Shown here: one piece after another, positions 32,553 through 38,481 of the stretch
Layout: every line of letters begins with the position of its first letter
How positions within the stretch are numbered: position 1 is the stretch's first letter
NCBI GenBank assembly: GCA_016790425.1
Contig: JAEUPF010000004.1
Location: forward strand, 1-38,481
DNA length: 38,481 nt
Source: Rubrivivax sp.
GTDB lineage: Bacteria; Pseudomonadota; Gammaproteobacteria; Burkholderiales; Burkholderiaceae_C
Direction: 5' to 3'
Notes under the pieces: generated by a model
Database searches by the model: none
The model's input: the letters and a program-made list of their open reading frames with translations, nothing else
Told to the model about the DNA's origin: nothing
Made by a program: the position numbers and the translations under genes

Positions 32553-34121
32553 ATGCGCCGCCGCGGCTGGTTGTCGGTGGCGGGCATCGCAGCGACGCTG
32601 TTGGCGGTGGCCGGTTGCGTGACTTCGCCGGCGCGCGGCCGCTCGCTGGCGCCCGCGGGTGCCGCCGCGCAGGCGAGCACGAGCGCGGCCACGAGCGCGA
32701 ACGGGAGCGCGAACAGGGGTGACGCGGGGGCCGGGAGCGCGGCAGCCGGCAGCGCACCGCGCGGCCGCATCAACCTCGTCGGCGCGGCCGACGCCGCGGT
32801 GGCCGACGACGCCGCGGTCGCTGAACGCACGCTGGCCCGCGAGGGGCGCGCGTCGCTCGCCGCGCACCACCTGGAAGTGCTGGCACGCACCGGCGAGGTC
32901 GATCTCTACCGCGGCAACGCCGCGCGGCTGCTGGTCGACGGGCCGGCCACCTTCGCGGCGATGAAGGCGGCCATCGCCCGTGCCCGCCATCGCGTGCTGC
33001 TGGAGAGCTACATCGTCGAGGGCGTTGGCGTGGCCGCCGAGATCGCCGCGTTGCTGCAGCAGACGGCGGCGCGCGGCGTGCGCGTGGCGTTGCTCTACGA
33101 CGCCGTGGGCTCGTTCGGAACGCCGGACACCTTCTTCGAGGCGCTGCGCGCGCGCGGCGTGGCCACCTGCGCCTTCAACCCGCTCCCGCCGCGGGCGCGG
33201 CGCGGCGACTGGGCGCCGACCAACCGCGACCACCGCAAGATTCTGGTGGTCGACGACGAGGTGGCCTTCACCGGTGGCATCAACATCAGCCGCGTCTACG
33301 GCAGCGGCTCGCACCCGGGCAGCGGCGGCTCGGGGCGCGGTGCAGGCAGCGGTGACAGTGGCGACCCCGCAAAGGCGGGCGACGACGACAACGGCTGGCG
33401 CGACACGCAGATCGAGTTGCGCGGGCCGGTGGTGCCGGCGCTGGCGCAGCAGTTCGCCAACAGCTGGCACGCGCAGCGCTGCAGCGGCGACCTCGGCCGC
33501 ACCCCGGCAGCGGCGTCGCGCGCCGCGTCCGGGCGCGCCGCTGCCGCACCGGCGGCAGTGGCGCCGCGCGGCGAGCGCGTCGTCAAGGTCATCGCCACCG
33601 ACCCGCGCGAGCCGGTGAACCGCGTCTACACCTCGCTGCTGGCCGCCGTCGAGGCCGCGCGCGTCAGCGTGGCGCTGACGATGGCCTACTTCGCCCCCGG
33701 CGACGAGATGGTCAACGCGTTGTGCGCGGCGGCCGCGCGCGGCGTCGACGTGCAGCTCGTGCTGCCGGGCAAGAGCGACGTGGCGCTGGTGCTGCACGCC
33801 GGGCGTTCGTACTACCAGCGGCTGCTCGACGCCGGCGTGCGCCTGTACGAGATGGAGCACACGACGATGCACGCCAAGACGGCGCTGGTGGACGGCGTCT
33901 TCGCCACGGTGGGTTCGACCAACCTGGACTGGCGCAGCCTCGTCGACAACTACGAGTTGAACGTCGTCGTCCTGGGCGACGACTTCGGGCAGGAAGTGCG
34001 CGCGATGTTCGAGCGTGACGTGGCGAGGTCGCGCCCGATCGACGCCGCGGCGTGGGCGAGGCGGCCGTTGAGCCAGCGCGTGCTGGAGTGGGTGGGCCGG
34101 CTGGCCGAGCGCTGGCTGTAG
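32553..34121 (+). CDS. Phospholipase D-family lipoprotein (cardiolipin synthase-like)
   Basis: 522 residues from ATG 32553. This start gives a textbook lipoprotein signal, MRRRGWLSVAGIAATLLAVAGC, while ATG 32460 would add 31 unrelated residues. A low-complexity Ala/Ser/Gly stretch follows (about 30-60). Both HKD motifs are present: NRDHRKILVVDDEVAFTGG (about 226-244) and HTTMHAKTALVDGVFATVGSTN (about 435-456), matching ClsB/ClsC-type enzymes. RVALLYDAVGSFGT and EARRLLDAG-type segments also fit. A Gly/Ser-rich insertion lies in the middle. It likely transfers phosphatidyl groups or cleaves phospholipids at the outer face of the inner membrane or the inner face of the outer membrane. Confidence 0.85.
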   Translation: MRRRGWLSVAGIAATLLAVAGCVTSPARGRSLAPAGAAAQASTSAATSANGSANRGDAGAGSAAAGSAPRGRINLVGAADAAVADDAAVAERTLAREGRASLAAHHLEVLARTGEVDLYRGNAARLLVDGPATFAAMKAAIARARHRVLLESYIVEGVGVAAEIAALLQQTAARGVRVALLYDAVGSFGTPDTFFEALRARGVATCAFNPLPPRARRGDWAPTNRDHRKILVVDDEVAFTGGINISRVYGSGSHPGSGGSGRGAGSGDSGDPAKAGDDDNGWRDTQIELRGPVVPALAQQFANSWHAQRCSGDLGRTPAAASRAASGRAAAAPAAVAPRGERVVKVIATDPREPVNRVYTSLLAAVEAARVSVALTMAYFAPGDEMVNALCAAAARGVDVQLVLPGKSDVALVLHAGRSYYQRLLDAGVRLYEMEHTTMHAKTALVDGVFATVGSTNLDWRSLVDNYELNVVVLGDDFGQEVRAMFERDVARSRPIDAAAWARRPLSQRVLEWVGRLAERWL

Positions 34122-34173
34122 GCGCCGACGCCGCGCACGCAGCGACGGCGCCGCTTTCGCAGCCTGCGGCCTG

Positions 34174-34234
34174 TTGTCCTACCGGGTGCGCCGGGCGTGT
34201 CCGACATACCCGCCGGGGGCCGGTTCCTAGAGTC
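34174..34234 (+). promoter_or_regulatory. Putative promoter of the csbD-BON operon
   Basis: TTGTCCTAC (34174-34182) and TAGAGT (34229-34234) within CCTAGAGTCGTTT, hexamer starting 51 bases after the CCTAC start. No -35-like sequence sits 17 bases before TAGAGT, as expected for an activator-dependent promoter. The predicted start near 34241 gives a 78-base leader for csbD. Identical TTGTCCTAC precedes the 28471 gene. Confidence 0.55.
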
Positions 34235-34318
34235 GTTTCCGCATCGGAAGCGCGCCGCACCTGAGCGGGCGTGCCCTCCGGTTCTTCTTCTCAACCGATT
34301 TGCCAGGAGAGACATGTC

Positions 34319-34540
34319 ATGAACTGGGACCGCGTCAAGGGTGAATGGAAGCAATTCACCGGCAAGGCCAAGGAGCAATGGGGCAAGCTGACCGACGACG
34401 ACCTCGACGTCGTGGCCGGCCAGCGCGAACAGCTCGTCGGCAAGATCCAGGAACGCTATGGCTGCGCCCGCGACGACGCCGACCGCCGCGTCAGCGACTG
34501 GGAGCGCAGCGTCGACGCCAACGAAGCGCGCCGCGTCTGA
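34319..34540 (+). CDS. CsbD-family stress protein
   Basis: 73 residues, small, charged, no membrane segment. MNWDRVKGEWKQFTGKAKEQWGKLTDDDLDVVAGQREQLVGKIQERYG is the CsbD fold in full. CsbD proteins rise in general stress in many bacteria, with unknown biochemistry. AGGAGA lies about 8 bases before the ATG. First gene of a plus-strand set with two BON lipoproteins and DUF1328. Confidence 0.93.
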   Translation: MNWDRVKGEWKQFTGKAKEQWGKLTDDDLDVVAGQREQLVGKIQERYGCARDDADRRVSDWERSVDANEARRV

Positions 34541-34579
34541 CGCGCTGCGGGCATCCATCCACCCTTCGGAGAAATCGTC

Positions 34580-34951
34580 ATGAAATCGATGAACCGTTTC
34601 GTCCTGCCGGTGCTGGTCGCCAGCACGGCGTTGTTCGGCGCCTGCACGCGCAACCAGCAAGGCGAGGCGCGCCAGGCCGGCCGCGATGTCGGCGAGAGCA
34701 CGCAGCGCATGGCCGACGCCGCCGGCTCCAAGGCCAAGGACGTTGGCATCACCACGCAGGTGAAGTCGGCGTTGATGGCCGACTCGGTGATCGGCGGGCT
34801 GAAGATCGACGTCGACACCCACAACGGCCGCGTCACGCTGCGCGGCAATGCGCCCGACGCCGCGGCGCGCGACAAGGCCGGCGAACTCGCCAAGGGCATC
34901 GAAGGCGTCAGCGGCGTGGACAACCAGCTGCTGATCCAGCCCAACCGCTGA
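34580..34951 (+). CDS. BON-domain lipoprotein
   Basis: 123 residues. Signal MKSMNRFVLPVLVASTALFGAC has a lipobox (LFGAC) at about residue 22. The middle is a charged helix (QGEARQAGRDVGESTQRMAD), then one BON domain: GITTQVKSALMADSVIGGLKIDVDTHNGRVTLRGNAPDAAARDKAGELAKGIEGVSGVDNQL. BON domains bind membranes or phospholipid surfaces in OsmY-type envelope protection. CGGAGAAA lies 8 bases before the ATG. It follows csbD by 39 bases. Confidence 0.88.
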   Translation: MKSMNRFVLPVLVASTALFGACTRNQQGEARQAGRDVGESTQRMADAAGSKAKDVGITTQVKSALMADSVIGGLKIDVDTHNGRVTLRGNAPDAAARDKAGELAKGIEGVSGVDNQLLIQPNR

Positions 34952-34998
34952 CGCACTGCGTCGGCGCAACACCGTATCCCCACAACCAGGAGGCCGAC

Positions 34999-35316
34999 AT
35001 GAAGGCTCTGATCACCGCTCTCGCCATCTCCGCCGCCGCCGTGGCCGCACCCCTGCTGCAAGGGTGCTCGGTCGCGCGCGACCAGCAGACCGCCGGCTCG
35101 TACGTCGACGACACCGCGCTGACCACGCGCGTCAAGGCCAAGTTCGCCGAGGACAAGACCGTCAGCGCGATGTCGATCCACGTCGAGACGCTGAAGGGCG
35201 TGGTGCAGCTGTCGGGCTTCGCCAAGTCGGCCGAGGAACGCAGCAAGGCCGAAGAGCTGGCGCGCTCGGTGTCCGGCGTGGTGGCGGTGCGCAACGACAT
35301 CGCGCTGCGCGGCTGA
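34999..35316 (+). CDS. BON-domain lipoprotein, second copy
   Basis: 105 residues. Signal MKALITALAISAAAVAAPLLQGC with lipobox LLQGC, then one BON domain: LTTRVKAKFAEDKTVSAMSIHVETLKGVVQLSGFAKSAEERSKAEELARSVSGVVAVRND. It is related in layout to the gene before it but lacks the helical linker, so the pair probably arose from an old duplication. AGGAGG lies 6 bases before the ATG. The same transcript continues to the DUF1328 gene. Confidence 0.9.
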   Translation: MKALITALAISAAAVAAPLLQGCSVARDQQTAGSYVDDTALTTRVKAKFAEDKTVSAMSIHVETLKGVVQLSGFAKSAEERSKAEELARSVSGVVAVRNDIALRG

Positions 35317-35364
35317 TCGCAACGGGCCGCCGACCTTCCGCTTCATCCACTCCAGGAGCTTGCC

Positions 35365-35529
35365 ATGCTGCATTACGCCGTGGTCTTCTTCATCATCGCG
35401 CTGATCGCCGCCGTGTTCGGCTTCAGCGGCATCGCCGCCGGCGCTGCCGGCATCGCACAGGTGCTCTTCGTCGCCTTCCTGATCCTCGCCGTGGCGGGGC
35501 TGGTGATCGGCCTGTTGCGACGAACGTGA
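35365..35529 (+). CDS. DUF1328-family small membrane protein
   Basis: 54 residues: [20 protein letters not shown], then [34 protein letters not shown]. Two membrane segments with a Gly/Ala-rich turn, exactly the YtjA/DUF1328 pattern. CAGGAG lies 9 bases before the ATG. It closes the csbD operon, with a strong terminator 54 bases after the stop. Its job is unknown. Confidence 0.93.
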   Translation: MLHYAVVFFIIALIAAVFGFSGIAAGAAGIAQVLFVAFLILAVAGLVIGLLRRT

Positions 35530-35582
35530 CGCGGCCAGCCGCGTGAACGCGGCAGCGCGCACAGCGCGCCGCGGAAAAGAAG

Positions 35583-35609
35583 ACGGGCCGGCATCCGCCG
35601 GCCCGTTTT
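35583..35609. terminator. Bidirectional intrinsic terminator
   Basis: A perfect 10-bp stem ACGGGCCGGC/GCCGGCCCGT with loop ATCC, followed by TTTT on the plus strand and preceded by A-rich GAAAAGAAG, which gives U residues on the other strand. It ends the csbD-DUF1328 transcript and the converging hppA transcript. Confidence 0.88.
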
Positions 35610-35660
35610 CGTTGCGCGCTCGTCGCAGCGGCCCTGAACGGGCCGCGACGGCCGCCGCGG

Positions 35661-38153
<2,493 letters not shown>

Positions 38154-38302
38154 CGAGGGTCTCCTTTTGCGAGGTCTGGGAACTGGTTCTTCGAATCCGC
38201 GGCCGCCGGCCCGGCCCTGCGCGGGGGAGCCGGCGCGACAACCCGCGATGCTACTACGGGCCAGGCCGCTGCCTGGCAGGGCGGTTTGACCTCGGGCAAG
38301 GC

Positions 38303-38335
38303 TTGTAGGGCTGCCGTCAGGGGCGTCCGTAGAAT
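38303..38335 (+). promoter_or_regulatory. Possible ppa promoter
   Basis: TAGAAT at 38330-38335 is one base from the -10 consensus and lies 31 bases before the ppa ATG. The nearest -35-like sequence, TTGTAG (38303-38308), is 21 bases upstream, longer than ideal. TTGACC at 38285 is farther still. Start of the divergent hppA transcript must lie in the same 213-bp gap. Confidence 0.4.
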
Positions 38336-38366
38336 GGGCCGCAACTCCGCTGCCCTGGGCCACGTC

Positions 38367-38481
38367 ATGAGCCTGCACCACGTCCCCCCCGGCGCGAAGG
38401 CGCCCGACGAGTTCAACGTGATCATCGAGATCCCGATGAACGCCGACCCGGTGAAGTACGAGGTCGACAAGGAAAGCGGCG
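38367..38481 (+). CDS. ppa: Soluble inorganic pyrophosphatase, N-terminal part
   Basis: The first 38 codons are visible and the gene runs off the right edge: [38 protein letters not shown], the opening of a family I pyrophosphatase. It would hydrolyse PPi to phosphate in the cytoplasm without conserving energy. It is divergent to hppA, which uses the same substrate to pump protons, so the two share a 213-bp control region. Confidence 0.9.
   Translation, partial: MSLHHVPPGAKAPDEFNVIIEIPMNADPVKYEVDKESG

Noticed and set aside
18287-35529. Genomic island or prophage origin of the stress region
   Set aside because: No integrase, transposase, tRNA boundary or direct-repeat ends are seen, and base composition looks the same as in the flanks.

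Overview
The window is very GC-rich, densely coded DNA with no rRNA, tRNA, CRISPR array or insertion sequence that I can see. Gene content points to a facultatively anaerobic, aromatic-degrading betaproteobacterium. It carries a Thauera-type ATP-dependent benzoyl-CoA reductase pathway, next to CsbD, BON, PRC-barrel, YihY and DUF1328 envelope-stress genes and a K+-independent H+-pyrophosphatase. Burkholderiales of the Rubrivivax/Leptothrix kind is my best guess for the lineage; this is inference, not proof.

Region 1 (1-4935, minus strand) is a five-gene run, had-oah-dch-bcrC-bcrB, with bcrB cut off by the left edge. It encodes the reductive dearomatisation of benzoyl-CoA and the next three steps to ring opening. 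bcrA, bcrD and a ferredoxin gene are presumably just outside. Region 2 (5172-18286, plus strand) diverges from it across a 236-bp promoter region with two inverted repeats. It holds korAB (2-oxoglutarate:ferredoxin oxidoreductase, which would supply reduced ferredoxin to the reductase), a ferritin-like di-iron protein, a RidA-family protein, and a four-gene 2-oxoacid oxidoreductase that best fits phenylglyoxylate:NAD+ oxidoreductase (pad), in which the FAD/NAD subunit and the ferredoxin subunit are fused. It ends with a five-gene branched-chain-amino-acid-type ABC importer. Most junctions are ATGA or GTGA overlaps, so translation is tightly coupled. The apparent logic is uptake of an aromatic acid, delivery of benzoyl-CoA from phenylalanine/phenylacetate, and regeneration of ferredoxin.

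Region 3 (18283-35529) is a mosaic of short units on both strands, mostly envelope and stress proteins: a lone receiver domain, a proline-rich small protein, a zinc-ribbon metallopeptidase, YihY/BrkB, a 23-residue membrane peptide, PRC-barrel, a periplasmic Cys-pair repeat protein, a flavin-fold stress protein, a CBS-pair protein, a YqjD/YqjE/YqjK-like set, an AI-2E family permease, an outer-membrane beta-barrel, AsmA, a phospholipase D-family lipoprotein, CsbD, two BON lipoproteins and DUF1328. Four of these units share an upstream TCCTAC element 50-51 bases before a -10-like hexamer (three good cases, one weaker), which suggests a common regulator.

Region 4 (35583-38481) has the proton-pumping pyrophosphatase hppA on the minus strand and the start of the soluble pyrophosphatase gene ppa on the plus strand, divergently arranged. 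HppA carries a C-terminal OmpA-like peptidoglycan-binding domain with both diaminopimelate-contacting residues at the correct spacing. This is the most unusual protein architecture in the window. Short in-frame tandem repeats (6, 9, 12 and 30 bp) recur in several genes.
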